This document shows, in pieces, positions 19,315 through 28,245 of a stretch of DNA of 64,000 bases; position 1 is the stretch's first letter, and each line of letters opens with the position of its first letter. Source of the DNA: Betaproteobacteria bacterium SCN1 (GTDB taxonomy: Bacteria > Pseudomonadota > Gammaproteobacteria > Burkholderiales > Thiobacillaceae); contig WBSF01000007.1 in the NCBI GenBank assembly GCA_008923315.1, positions 464,247 to 528,246 of the forward strand. Direction: 5' to 3'. The notes beneath the pieces are model-generated. The model was not told the DNA's origin, did not search any database, and saw only the letters and a program-made list of their open reading frames with translations. The translations under genes were made by a program, and so were the position numbers.

Positions 19315-21147
19315 ATGCCGCTCTCGTCCCCGTTTCCGCTATACATGTTTCAATTCGATACGCCGGTCTTGCGCAGCGTGCTGCAGGCGCATCCCGACGG
19401 GTTGCCCGACGGCCTGCCCGGATCGGCCGCCGCGCTGGCCGACACCTACGATCGCCTTTTCCCGCTGCTCGAGTCGGCGCTCTGGACCGGAGACGACGCG
19501 GCCTTTGACGCCAGGCTGGCGCAGTATCAGGCGCTTTTCCGCGAACAGCAGGCCCTCATCGACGCGACCGGCGCGCGCGCGCAGCACCATTTTCTGATCG
19601 GCATTCCCGTCGCGGACCGGCCGGCGCATCTGCGCCAATGCCTGGAGAGCATCCTCCAGCTGTGCCGGCTGTACGGCTACGGCGGTCAAGACGAAGCCGG
19701 CCGCTATGCCCGGATCGAGGTGGTGGTATCGGAGGACAGCCGCGAATCGCGGCACGCCGCGGCACACCGTGCGCTGATCGAGGCCTACCGTGCGCAGGGA
19801 CTCCGGGTCGTCCATTTCGATCTGCCCGAGCAGTACGCCCTGCTGCAGTCGATCCCGGAACCGGCCCGGCGCGCGGTGGTGCGTCTGCTTACCGATCAGC
19901 CGGCCGAACGTTTCTACCAGAAGGGGCAAGCGGCCAACCGCAATCTCTGCATTCTGAAGATGCGCCAGTGCGCGCCGGGCACAGGCCGGACGCTTTACTA
20001 TCTGGTGGACAGCGATCAGGCCTTTCTCGTGAATCGTCAGACGGCAGAGGGCGAAGTCGCCGTGCCGGCGCTCAACTACTTTTACAGCATCGACCGCATT
20101 TTCCGCACGACCGACATCCGGGTGTTGAGCGGCAAGCTGGTGGGCGATCCGCCGGTCTCGCCCGCGGTGATGGCGGCGAATTTTCTCGACGACACGCTGG
20201 CTTTCCTGGAGCGGATCGCGGCCTGCGAAGCGCGCGCACCCTGCAGCTTCCACGGACAGGCAACACCGCTGCCGGGCGATGCCGCCTATCACGATATGGC
20301 GAAACTGTTCGGGTTCGCGGCGCAGACACCGGCCTTCGGCTATCGCTGCCCGTTGCCGGAACCGCACGATCATGCCGCCTGCCTGGACGGCTTTACGGAC
20401 CGGCTGCGTGCCTTCTTTTTCGGCGAGCACCCCACCCGCCGAACCGGCTTTCGCTACGCGGGCGACCTCACCGCGCTGACGCCTGCGCGCACGATTTATC
20501 CGGGCAACACCGTCGTCGATGAGGCCGGTTTGCGCTACATCATTCCCTTCGGCCACCTGCGGCTGCGCATGTCGGGGCCCACGGCAGGCCGTCTGATCCA
20601 GGCCGAGATCGGCGCGCGCTTCGCCACGGCCAACCTGCCGATGTTGCACCGGCGTATCGCCGCCGACGACACCCGGGATGAATTCCGGCCCGGCGTGATC
20701 GAAGGCCCGGATGCCGCGATCGACATCTCGAACGAATTCGAGCGCCAGTTCTTTGGCGACCTGATGCTGTTTTCCGTCGTGGCCTGGCTCGAAACACGCG
20801 ATCTGGAGGCCCTCTCCGACGCCGAGGCGGTGGCAGCCACCGTCGCGCGCGTGGAAAGCGGGCTGCTCGCGCTGTATGCCGAAAAACGCGATGCGGTGAA
20901 CGCACGCCTGGAGGCCCTCGACCGCTGGCTCGATACCGCGCCGGCCGGGCTGTGCGGCGAACCGGCATGCGACCGTTTCCGGCGGTTCCGGCGCGACCTC
21001 GCCGCCAATTTCGGCGCCGGGTCGGCGGCCTGGCGGCAGATCGGCGACCCGGCGCATCGCGCGATGCGGCGCGGGCAGATCGTCGATGCGCTCACGCATT
21101 ACCGCGCCGAGCGTGCTGCCTGGGACAAACTGGTCCGGCCGGCCTGA
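19315..21147 (+). CDS. Large GT-A-like glycosyltransferase protein
   Basis: A protein of about 610 residues, apparently cytoplasmic. After an N-terminal region it shows features of a family 2-like GT-A fold: IGIPVADRPAHLRQCLESIL (an opening strand and helix as in GT2 enzymes), IEVVVSEDSRES, and YYLVDSDQAFLVN with a DSD that could be the metal/UDP-binding DXD. The long C-terminal half is unassigned. Substrate is unknown. The start is uncertain: ATG 19315 and ATG 19345 are both open and neither has a good ribosome site. It converges on a sulfotransferase-like gene, suggesting modification of a surface glycan. Confidence 0.6.
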   Translation: MPLSSPFPLYMFQFDTPVLRSVLQAHPDGLPDGLPGSAAALADTYDRLFPLLESALWTGDDAAFDARLAQYQALFREQQALIDATGARAQHHFLIGIPVADRPAHLRQCLESILQLCRLYGYGGQDEAGRYARIEVVVSEDSRESRHAAAHRALIEAYRAQGLRVVHFDLPEQYALLQSIPEPARRAVVRLLTDQPAERFYQKGQAANRNLCILKMRQCAPGTGRTLYYLVDSDQAFLVNRQTAEGEVAVPALNYFYSIDRIFRTTDIRVLSGKLVGDPPVSPAVMAANFLDDTLAFLERIAACEARAPCSFHGQATPLPGDAAYHDMAKLFGFAAQTPAFGYRCPLPEPHDHAACLDGFTDRLRAFFFGEHPTRRTGFRYAGDLTALTPARTIYPGNTVVDEAGLRYIIPFGHLRLRMSGPTAGRLIQAEIGARFATANLPMLHRRIAADDTRDEFRPGVIEGPDAAIDISNEFERQFFGDLMLFSVVAWLETRDLEALSDAEAVAATVARVESGLLALYAEKRDAVNARLEALDRWLDTAPAGLCGEPACDRFRRFRRDLAANFGAGSAAWRQIGDPAHRAMRRGQIVDALTHYRAERAAWDKLVRPA

Positions 21148-21175
21148 GGGCGGCGTCCGCCCAAGCCCGGCCGGG

Positions 21176-21218
21176 CCGAAGGCACGCAATGCGGACAGTG
21201 CCGAAAATATGCCTTCGG
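21176..21218. terminator. Inverted repeat between convergent genes
   Basis: CCGAAGGCA and TGCCTTCGG form a 9 bp stem around a 25-base interior with a nested GGCAC/GTGCC. It sits in the 91 bp gap between two convergent stops. It lacks a T-run on the plus strand, so it is a bidirectional terminator candidate of moderate quality. Confidence 0.4.
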
Positions 21219-21238
21219 ACCGGGCCTTGCCCCGTGAC

Positions 21239-21970
21239 TCAGCCCTGGGTGAGCGCGTCGGCGGCGTGAGCGACGAGCGTCGAGCGCACCTCTGCGTAGG
21301 TGCGCTCGACGCTGGCCAGGATCGCCGGGTCGAGCGCGAGTTCCGGATAGGCGGTCGGCATTCGTATCACGTGGCCGGCCGTGATGGCGGATGAGGAATC
21401 GCCGGCGCCGGCAACGCCGGTCTTCGCAAAGGTCTGGTAAGTCTCGGCAAGGGGCGTGGCGAGCCCGAGCCAGTTGCCCAGTGTCGCGAGCAGGCGGGGG
21501 GTATCGGTGCGGATCAGCGGTGCGTCGAAATAGCGGTAGCGGCCGGGGTGGCGGCAGGCGAAATCCGCCAGCGCCGCCAGCCGTTCGACGTAATAGGCGG
21601 CGGCGCCTGCCGGTTCCGCGTAGAGGACTTCGGCCGGTTTGCGCGCGAACAGACTGACGATGCTTTTCAGGGTTGGCACGGGGGGCCGTATGCTCACGAG
21701 CACCGAGACGTCGGTGACGCCGAGGTTTTCCGGCGCGAATGCGTGGGTGTTGTGAAGCAGTTTGTCGAAGAGATAGCGGCTGCCGGGCTTGAATGCGGTA
21801 TGGGTGGCATAGGCGCACGCCTGCCGGGCGAGGTCGTCGACACCGGTATAGCCCAGGTGCATTTCATAATAACCGTCGATCTCGGGATGCGAACCGAGCA
21901 GGTGGCCGATCAGGCTGGTGTAAGCACGCATGTGGCTGAGCAGGAAAATGCGCGCGACGGGAACGTTCAC
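21239..21970 (-). CDS. Sulfotransferase-like P-loop protein
   Basis: A 243-residue protein beginning IFLLSHMRAYTSLIGHLLGSHPEI, which matches the 5'-phosphosulfate-binding loop of PAPS-dependent sulfotransferases (normally S-x-R-S-G-S-T-L/S-L), here with SHMRAYTSL. The HPEI and the LFDKLLHN segment also fit the family, as does VSIRPPVPTLKSIVS (cf. R-x-P in the 3'-phosphate loop). The start is GTG 21970, needed to keep the loop. It lies 15 bases after the DUF721 stop on the same strand. Acceptor unknown; a glycan made with the neighbouring GT-like protein is possible. Confidence 0.65.
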   Translation of the reverse strand: MNVPVARIFLLSHMRAYTSLIGHLLGSHPEIDGYYEMHLGYTGVDDLARQACAYATHTAFKPGSRYLFDKLLHNTHAFAPENLGVTDVSVLVSIRPPVPTLKSIVSLFARKPAEVLYAEPAGAAAYYVERLAALADFACRHPGRYRYFDAPLIRTDTPRLLATLGNWLGLATPLAETYQTFAKTGVAGAGDSSSAITAGHVIRMPTAYPELALDPAILASVERTYAEVRSTLVAHAADALTQG

Positions 21971-21985
21971 GGCGTGCGGACGTGC

Positions 21986-22405
21986 TCAGGCATGGTGGCG
22001 CAGCAGGCGCGTGAGCGCATCCTTCAGGGGACCGTCCTCGATGTCGGCGTTCAGCCGGGCGAGGTCCTCGATCGCGCGGGGCGGCAGGCCGGCTTTTTCG
22101 ACCGGCGGCGCGTAGCGTGCCGTCAGATCGGGATCGACCGCGATACGCACCTGGTGGACCCCCCGGGTTTCCAGGCGGGTGGCCAGCGCGTCTGCCTGCT
22201 GGCGGAGCCGGCCGGCCACCGCGCCGCTGGCGCAGGCCAGCGCAAGTACGCCGGCCTCCAGTCCGCGTACCCGCACCTGTCCGGTCAGCGCGGCGGGCAA
22301 GGCGCGGTCGAGTGCATCCTGCAGCTGCAACAGCGCCTGCGCCCGTGTCGCCAGCCCGTGCGGCAGCCCGCGCGCCAGCAGATCGGCCAGCGTGGCAGCG
22401 CTCAC
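21986..22405 (-). CDS. DUF721 (DciA-like) protein
   Basis: A 139-residue basic helical protein with the DUF721 pattern: an N-terminal helix with alternating Leu, the central VRVRGLEAGVLALACASGAVAGRLRQQADAL segment and a following beta strand VRIAVDPDL. The family includes DciA, the replicative helicase loader operator, and is commonly found beside secA in betaproteobacteria. The start is GTG 22405. It is divergent from secA and leads into the sulfotransferase-like gene. Confidence 0.75.
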   Translation of the reverse strand: MSAATLADLLARGLPHGLATRAQALLQLQDALDRALPAALTGQVRVRGLEAGVLALACASGAVAGRLRQQADALATRLETRGVHQVRIAVDPDLTARYAPPVEKAGLPPRAIEDLARLNADIEDGPLKDALTRLLRHHA

Positions 22406-22526
22406 GGGCGGGGAACCCCCGGCCCGCGGCGGACTCGGAACCCTGTCATCGTGGCGACGCGGGCAGACCGGAGCGCCATGTTAAAATTCAACGCTTTACC
22501 GCGCCCCGCGGACATTTGGACTCTCC

Positions 22527-25247
22527 ATGCTGCAATCCGTGTTCAAGAAGGTCTTTGGCAGCCGCAACGACCGGCTGGTTAAACAATACCTGCAAAAGGT
22601 CAAGGCGATCAACGCGCTGGAGCCAGCGATGGAAAAGCTCTCCGACGCCGAACTGACCGCGAAGACGACCGAATTCCGGGCGCGGCTGGACAAGGGCGAG
22701 GCGCTGGACAAGCTGCTGCCCGAGGCTTTCGCCGTGGTGCGCGAGGGTGCGAAGCGCGTGCTCGGCATGCGCCATTTCGACGTGCAGCTGATCGGCGGCA
22801 TGGTGCTGAACGAAGGCAAGATCGCCGAAATGCGTACCGGCGAGGGCAAGACGCTGATGGCCACGCTGGCCGCCTACCTGAACGCCCTGCCCGGCAAGGG
22901 CGTGCACGTGGTGACGGTGAACGACTATCTCGCCCAGCGCGACGCCGAGGCCATGGGCCGGCTGTACGGTTTTCTCGGTCTCACCACCGGCATCAACCTC
23001 TCGCAGATGCCGCACGAACAGAAACAGCAGGCCTACGCCACCGATATCACCTACGGCACCAACAACGAATACGGTTTCGACTACCTGCGCGACAACATGG
23101 TCTATCAGGTGACCGACAAGGTACAGCGCCCGCTGCATTTCGCCATCATCGACGAAGTCGACTCCATTCTCATCGACGAGGCCCGCACGCCGCTCATCAT
23201 TTCGGGTCAGGCCGACGACAACACCGATCTTTACGTGCGCGTCAACGCTGTGCCGCCGCAGCTCGTGCGGCAGGAGAAGGAAGACGGCGAAGGGGATTAC
23301 TGGGTCGACGAAAAGGCGCGCCAGGTGCTGCTGTCCGAGTCGGGGCACGAAAAAGTCGAGGCCGTGCTGAACGAACTGGGCCTGCTGCCCGAAGGCGGCA
23401 GCCTGTACGATGCCAGCAACATCATGCTGATGCATCATGTCTATGCGTCGCTGCGCGCGCACGCGCTGTTCTTCAAGGACCAGCACTACGTCGTGCAGAA
23501 TGGCGAAGTCGTCATCGTCGACGAATTCACCGGCCGTCTGATGAGCGGCCGCCGCTGGTCGGAAGGTCTGCATCAGGCCGTCGAGGCCAAGGAAGGCGTG
23601 GCGATCCAGAAGGAAAACCAGACGCTTGCCTCGATCACCTTCCAGAACTATTTCCGCATGTACCAGAAGCTCTCGGGCATGACCGGGACGGCGGATACCG
23701 AGGCCTTCGAATTCCAGAGCATCTACGGACTCGAAACCGTGGTCATCCCCACGCATCGCCCGATGATCCGCAAGGACGAGCACGATCAGGTCTACCGCAC
23801 AGGGGGGGAGCGCGACCAGGCGGTCATCAACGACATCCGCGCGCGCAATGCCGGCGGCCAGCCGGTGCTGGTCGGCACCACCTCGATCGAGGCCAACGAA
23901 CAGCTTTCCGCTGCGCTGAAAAAAGCCGGTCTGGCGCACAATGTGCTGAACGCGAAGCAGCATGCGAGCGAAGCCGAAGTCATCGCGCAGGCGGGCATGC
24001 CGGGTGCGATCACCATCGCCACCAACATGGCAGGCCGCGGCACCGACATCGTGCTGGGTGGCAGCATTCACAAGGAAATCGAGGCAATCCAGCTGGACGA
24101 GTCGCTGTCCGACGCCGACAAGGCCGCGCGCGTCGCCGCACTCAAGGCCGAATGGCAGCCGCGTCACGATGCCGTCATCGCCGCCGGCGGCCTGCATATC
24201 ATCGGCACCGAGCGCCACGAATCCCGCCGCGTCGACAATCAGCTGCGCGGCCGCTCCGGCCGCCAGGGCGATCCGGGGTCCAGCCGTTTCTTCCTGTCGC
24301 TCGAAGATCCGCTGCTGCGCATCTTCGCCTCCGATCGCGTCGCCGCGATCATGAACCGCCTGAAGATGCCCGAGGGCGAGGCCATCGAGCATCCCTGGGT
24401 CACGCGCGCGATCGAAAACGCGCAGCGCAAGGTCGAACAGCGCAACTTCGACATCCGCAAGCAGTTGCTCGAATACGACGACGTGTCGAACGACCAGCGC
24501 AAGGTCATCTACGAGCAGCGCAACGAACTTCTGGCCAGCCACGAGATCGGCGAGACCATCCGGGCCATGCGCAACGACGTGCTGAACGAAGCGATCGACC
24601 TGCACATTGCGCCGGGCAGCATGGACGAGCAGTGGGATGTGCCCGGTCTGGAAAAATCGCTCGCCGCGCAGTTCAGTCTCGATCTGCCCATACAGCAATG
24701 GCTGGATGCGGAGTCGACGCTGGACGAGAGCGGTCTGCGCCGGAAGATCTGCGAAGCCGCGGACGAGTCCTATGCTGCCAAGGAGGTCCTGGTCGGCACC
24801 GACGGCCTGCGCCAGTTCGAACGTGCGGTGATGCTGCAAAGCATGGACACCCATTGGCGCGAACACCTGTCCGCGCTCGATCACCTGCGCCAGGGCATCC
24901 ATCTGCGCGGCTATGCGCAGAAGCAGCCCAAGCAGGAATACAAGCGCGAGGCTTTCGAACTGTTCTCCGCCATGCTGTCGGCGATCAAGGCCGAAGTCAC
25001 GCAGATCACCACCACCGTGCAGGTCCGCGCGCCCGAAGACGTGGCGGCCGTGGAGCTCCACGAACCTGCGGCCATGCAGTTCCAGCATTCCGAATACGAT
25101 GAGGCGCAGGATTTCGCCGAGGCCGAGGCTGCGCCGCCGTTTGCCGACGCGTCCCCGGCCATTGCGCCGCCCAAGGTCGGCCGCAACGAGCCTTGCCCGT
25201 GCGGTTCGGGCAAGAAATACAAGCATTGCCACGGCAAGCTGGCCTGA
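22527..25247 (+). CDS. secA: Preprotein translocase ATPase SecA
   Basis: Motor ATPase of the Sec pathway that pushes unfolded preproteins through SecYEG. The 906-residue protein has the Walker [14 protein letters not shown] near 100-112, Walker [18 protein letters not shown], the Q-motif region [12 protein letters not shown] and a C-terminal SEC-C zinc-binding tail with C890, C892, C901 and H902 that contacts SecB. Full length for the family. A TAAAAT hexamer at 22483 may be its -10; the -35 is weak. Confidence 0.98.
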   Translation: MLQSVFKKVFGSRNDRLVKQYLQKVKAINALEPAMEKLSDAELTAKTTEFRARLDKGEALDKLLPEAFAVVREGAKRVLGMRHFDVQLIGGMVLNEGKIAEMRTGEGKTLMATLAAYLNALPGKGVHVVTVNDYLAQRDAEAMGRLYGFLGLTTGINLSQMPHEQKQQAYATDITYGTNNEYGFDYLRDNMVYQVTDKVQRPLHFAIIDEVDSILIDEARTPLIISGQADDNTDLYVRVNAVPPQLVRQEKEDGEGDYWVDEKARQVLLSESGHEKVEAVLNELGLLPEGGSLYDASNIMLMHHVYASLRAHALFFKDQHYVVQNGEVVIVDEFTGRLMSGRRWSEGLHQAVEAKEGVAIQKENQTLASITFQNYFRMYQKLSGMTGTADTEAFEFQSIYGLETVVIPTHRPMIRKDEHDQVYRTGGERDQAVINDIRARNAGGQPVLVGTTSIEANEQLSAALKKAGLAHNVLNAKQHASEAEVIAQAGMPGAITIATNMAGRGTDIVLGGSIHKEIEAIQLDESLSDADKAARVAALKAEWQPRHDAVIAAGGLHIIGTERHESRRVDNQLRGRSGRQGDPGSSRFFLSLEDPLLRIFASDRVAAIMNRLKMPEGEAIEHPWVTRAIENAQRKVEQRNFDIRKQLLEYDDVSNDQRKVIYEQRNELLASHEIGETIRAMRNDVLNEAIDLHIAPGSMDEQWDVPGLEKSLAAQFSLDLPIQQWLDAESTLDESGLRRKICEAADESYAAKEVLVGTDGLRQFERAVMLQSMDTHWREHLSALDHLRQGIHLRGYAQKQPKQEYKREAFELFSAMLSAIKAEVTQITTTVQVRAPEDVAAVELHEPAAMQFQHSEYDEAQDFAEAEAAPPFADASPAIAPPKVGRNEPCPCGSGKKYKHCHGKLA

Positions 25248-25259
25248 GGAGGGTTCGTC

Positions 25260-25487
25260 ATGCCGTACTACGTATTCCGGCTGGGCATGTTCAAGGTGCT
25301 CGAAAAGCAGGGCGAATGGGCGAGCTTCAAGGAAGCCAAGGCGCACGTGAACGAATTGCGCAAGACGCTCGATCCCAAGAGCGGCGACCAGTACAAGATG
25401 ATCTTCGCCGAGAACGAGATCGCGGCACAGGAAACGCTCACCGCCGAACGCGAACTGGACAAGACGCTGTCCGGCGACGACTGGTAG
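25260..25487 (+). CDS. Conserved small protein downstream of secA
   Basis: A 75-residue, highly charged, soluble protein (MPYYVFRL..., then helices rich in Lys/Glu). The ATG at 25260 has GAGGAGG eight bases upstream and begins 12 bases after the secA stop, so it is likely co-transcribed. I recall small proteins of this type in other betaproteobacteria, often in unrelated contexts, but I cannot name a function. Confidence 0.7.
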   Translation: MPYYVFRLGMFKVLEKQGEWASFKEAKAHVNELRKTLDPKSGDQYKMIFAENEIAAQETLTAERELDKTLSGDDW

Positions 25488-25625
25488 CACAGCGCCCAGT
25501 CCCGGCAAACCTGCCGGGGATCCCGTGCGCACTGCCGCAATGGTGCGCCGGCGGGCTTGTCCGGGCCAGCGGACGCGTGCGGTACGGTTTCAGGATGCCC
25601 TTTTTCACCAAGTCTCCGGGTTGAT

Positions 25626-26072
25626 ATGGCCGAATACAACGAAGACGCTTATCGCCAGGCCCGTCGGGCCCATATCGAACACAGCTGTCCGTTCGAGCGC
25701 GCGCTGTTGTCGTGCTGCGTCGCCTGCGACCGTGCGCGCAAGATCAATCTCGCCGAGCGCGAGGCCATCGCCTGCGGCGATGCCCAGGTACGCCCGCATT
25801 GTCTGGCGTTCTATCAGGCCTTGCACGACAACGCGCAGTTTGCACTCAAGGTCAATCCCGACACCCCCTGGCCATTCGGCAAGGAGATTCGTGCGCAATG
25901 CGGGGGCGTGCGGGGGCTGGCGATCGCACAGGGGAACGCCGGCGACGAAGCCACGGACATCGCCGGCACCGTATTGCAGGCGTTGAGCGGATATGGCGGC
26001 GAGACGGCTTTTCCGTATTCGGAAATCATGCGTACGGTGGCGCATTACGAGCCGCGCAAGCGGCGGGGCTGA
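25626..26072 (+). CDS. Cysteine-rich conserved protein of unknown function
   Basis: A 148-residue soluble protein with several cysteines concentrated in the first half: HSCPFERALLSCCVACDRA, IACGDAQVRPHC, then QCGG near residue 93. The pattern suggests a metal or iron-sulfur site but matches no motif I can name. The ATG at 25626 is chosen because it gives the conserved-looking start MAEYNEDAYRQARRAH; an upstream in-frame start at 25557 adds no credible sequence. It follows the small post-secA gene by 138 bp. Confidence 0.65.
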   Translation: MAEYNEDAYRQARRAHIEHSCPFERALLSCCVACDRARKINLAEREAIACGDAQVRPHCLAFYQALHDNAQFALKVNPDTPWPFGKEIRAQCGGVRGLAIAQGNAGDEATDIAGTVLQALSGYGGETAFPYSEIMRTVAHYEPRKRRG

Positions 26073-26134
26073 GGGAACCCGGGGCCGGTCCGGACGGTCT
26101 TGGGGATGGCCTGCGATTTGACTAGACTGCAAGA

Positions 26135-26491
26135 ATGCGTGCCGCATTTCGCCGATTCCTGTTGACCTGCCTGATGCTGACGCTTCCACTGGAGGCGTTT
26201 GCGTCCGCAGCCATGTTCGGCTGCGCGCTGGCCCATCCCGCCGTGCCGCCCGCAGCGTCCGCGATCCCGTCGTCGTGCCACGAGGAGGCGCCCACCCAGC
26301 CGGCTGGGCCGGCCCACCACGACTGTACGCACTGCGCCGTCTGCTATCTGGCCTCGGCATTGCCGATCCCGGTGCTTGTGGCGGCGCCGGCTGAGCGTCC
26401 CCCAACAGCCTATCCGCACTTCGTTACGAGCCGTTTCGACGGCTTCATTCCCGACGGCCCCGAGCGGCCCCCACGAACCGTCCCCGCCTGA
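26135..26491 (+). CDS. Exported Cys/His-rich small protein (DUF2946-like)
   Basis: A 118-residue protein with a hydrophobic N-terminal signal region (RFLLTCLMLTLPLEAFAS) and a metal-binding-looking centre, SSCHEEAP followed by HHDCTHCAVCYLASALPIP. Short proteins of this layout precede metal efflux gene sets, and this one opens the TolC/multicopper oxidase group. The DUF2946 resemblance is from memory of the H-C-x-x-C pattern and needs a profile search. No enzyme motif is seen. Confidence 0.6.
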   Translation: MRAAFRRFLLTCLMLTLPLEAFASAAMFGCALAHPAVPPAASAIPSSCHEEAPTQPAGPAHHDCTHCAVCYLASALPIPVLVAAPAERPPTAYPHFVTSRFDGFIPDGPERPPRTVPA

Positions 26492-26563
26492 AATCCAAGG
26501 GCACCGCTTCGGCGGTGCAGGTCCGGAATTGATGCGCGGTCCGGCCGCGCAGCGAGGAACATC

Positions 26564-26845
26564 ATGAAGACGAATGCCTTGCGGCATGCCGCGCGCTGTG
26601 CGTGCGCCTGCCTGCTGGCCGCGTCGTTCGCGCAGGCGGACGATGCGGCGCCTCCGCCTCCGCCCGATGCGGCAAGCGGGATTTTCACCGGCTACCGTGC
26701 GTGGCAGCCCCCTGCCCGGCTCGACTGGCGCAGCGCCAACGACCGCATCGCCGGTTTCGACGCGCCGCCCGATACGCCCGCTTCTCCGCCGGAGCAGACC
26801 GAGCCGGCGCCGATGCAGCATGGCCCCATGCATCACCATCATTGA
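26564..26845 (+). CDS. Small periplasmic His/Met-tailed protein
   Basis: A 93-residue protein with a signal peptide (ending near ASFAQA), a proline-rich linker, a central YRAWQPPARLDWRSANDRIAGFD segment and a C-terminal MQHGPMHHHH tail that could bind copper. It sits 10 bases before the TolC-type gene, in the copper oxidase operon. The tail is genomic, not a cloning tag, since the stop and next ribosome site follow naturally. Confidence 0.6.
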   Translation: MKTNALRHAARCACACLLAASFAQADDAAPPPPPDAASGIFTGYRAWQPPARLDWRSANDRIAGFDAPPDTPASPPEQTEPAPMQHGPMHHHH

Positions 26846-26855
26846 GGAGGCGACC

Positions 26856-28235
26856 ATGACAACACGCTTGTTCATTCCGCTCGCGCTGGTCGCCGCGTTG
26901 ACCGGTTGCGCCACGCTGTCGCCCGACGGCGGCGTGGGCGCCGTCCAGGCCGACCTGCGCACGCATCTTCCCCAGGACGTCGGCGTACCGCGCGACGCCG
27001 CCCGGTCGCGCGTACGCGCGCTCCTGGCCGAGCCGCTTGCGGCCGGCGACGCGGTGCAGATCGCGCTGCTCAACAATGCCGGCCTGCTCGGCGGTTTCGA
27101 CGCGCTCGTCGAGGCCGAGACCCGCGTGGTCGCGGCGCGGCGCCTGCCCAACCCGGGCATCGCCATCGCCCGTCTGACGCGCGGCGAGGAAGTCGAATGG
27201 GAACGCAGCCTGCACCTCGATCTGGCGCGGCTGCTGACGATGCCGCTTCGGGCGGACGTCGAATCGCGCCTGTACGAACGCGCACGCCGCGCGCTCGTGC
27301 TCGACGTGCTGCGGCTCGCTGCCGACACCCGCCGCGCCTGGATCGAGGCGGTGGCGACGGCACAGTCCGCGCGCTACCAGCAGGATGCGCTCGCGGCCGC
27401 CGAAGCGGGCGCCGATCTGGCGCGCCGCATGGTCGAAACCGGCAACTGGAGCGTCCTGCGGCAAACCCGCGAACAGCGCGCCTACGCCGACGCCGCGCTG
27501 ACCGCCGCGCGCGCCGAGCAGCAGGCGAAACGCGCGCGCGAGCGCCTGGTGCGCCTGCTGGGGCTGGACGACGACGCGTCGTTGCGGCTGCCCGAGCGGC
27601 TGCCCGATCTGCCGGATGCGCTGCCGCCCCTGCCGGCGGTGGAGCAGCAGGCCATGGACAGCCGCATCGATCTGCAGGTGGCGCGGCTGCAGGCCGAGTC
27701 GCTGGCCGCCGATCTCGGTCTCACCCGGCGCACCCGGTTCGTCAACGTGCTCGAACTCGGCGTGGTCAGCAACGACTCGAATGTCGAACCGACGCAGCGC
27801 GGCTACGAGATCGGTTTCGAGCTGCCGTTGTTCGACGGCGGGGCGACGCGCGTGGCCGCCGCCGAGGCGCGCTACCGGCAGGCGCTGATGCAGACGCGCG
27901 AACTGGCCGTCGCTGCGCGTTCGCAGGTGCGCGAAGCCTACGCCCTGCGGCAGAGCCAGTACGCCATCGCGCGCCATCTGCGCGACGAGGTCGTGCCGCT
28001 CGCGCAGCGCGCGTCCGACGAAACCCTGCTGCGCTACAACGGCATGCTGGTCGACGTGTTCGCGCTGCTCGCCGACGCCCGCGACCGGGTGGCGGCGGTC
28101 AACGCCGCGCTCGATGCCCAGCGCGACTACTGGCTGGCCGAAGCCGACCTCGAAGAAGCCCGCGTCGGCAAACCGGCCGAACGCCCCATTGGCCTTGCGC
28201 CGCTTGCCGCTTCTGCCCGCGCGGACGGCCACTGA
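26856..28235 (+). CDS. TolC-family outer membrane efflux lipoprotein
   Basis: A 459-residue outer membrane factor. It has a lipoprotein signal (LVAALTGCATL, cysteine at about 18) and two long coiled-coil repeats typical of TolC/OprM proteins, with ELGVVSNDSNVEPTQRGYEIGFELPLFDGG in the second. The start ATG 26856 has TGAGGAGG just upstream. No inner membrane pump or adaptor gene adjoins it, so it may act with the RND system at 35.5-39.7 kb or serve the copper oxidase group alone. Confidence 0.85.
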   Translation: MTTRLFIPLALVAALTGCATLSPDGGVGAVQADLRTHLPQDVGVPRDAARSRVRALLAEPLAAGDAVQIALLNNAGLLGGFDALVEAETRVVAARRLPNPGIAIARLTRGEEVEWERSLHLDLARLLTMPLRADVESRLYERARRALVLDVLRLAADTRRAWIEAVATAQSARYQQDALAAAEAGADLARRMVETGNWSVLRQTREQRAYADAALTAARAEQQAKRARERLVRLLGLDDDASLRLPERLPDLPDALPPLPAVEQQAMDSRIDLQVARLQAESLAADLGLTRRTRFVNVLELGVVSNDSNVEPTQRGYEIGFELPLFDGGATRVAAAEARYRQALMQTRELAVAARSQVREAYALRQSQYAIARHLRDEVVPLAQRASDETLLRYNGMLVDVFALLADARDRVAAVNAALDAQRDYWLAEADLEEARVGKPAERPIGLAPLAASARADGH

Positions 28236-28245
28236 AAGGAACATC

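Noticed and set aside
22117-22656. Plus-strand frames through the DUF721 gene into secA
   Set aside because: They overlap the supported minus-strand DUF721 gene and the secA start, and show only Arg/Pro/Ala-rich shadow sequence.
26820-26845. MHHHH tail as a cloning tag
   Set aside because: It is the natural C-terminus of a small exported protein, followed at once by the ribosome site of the next gene in a metal locus.
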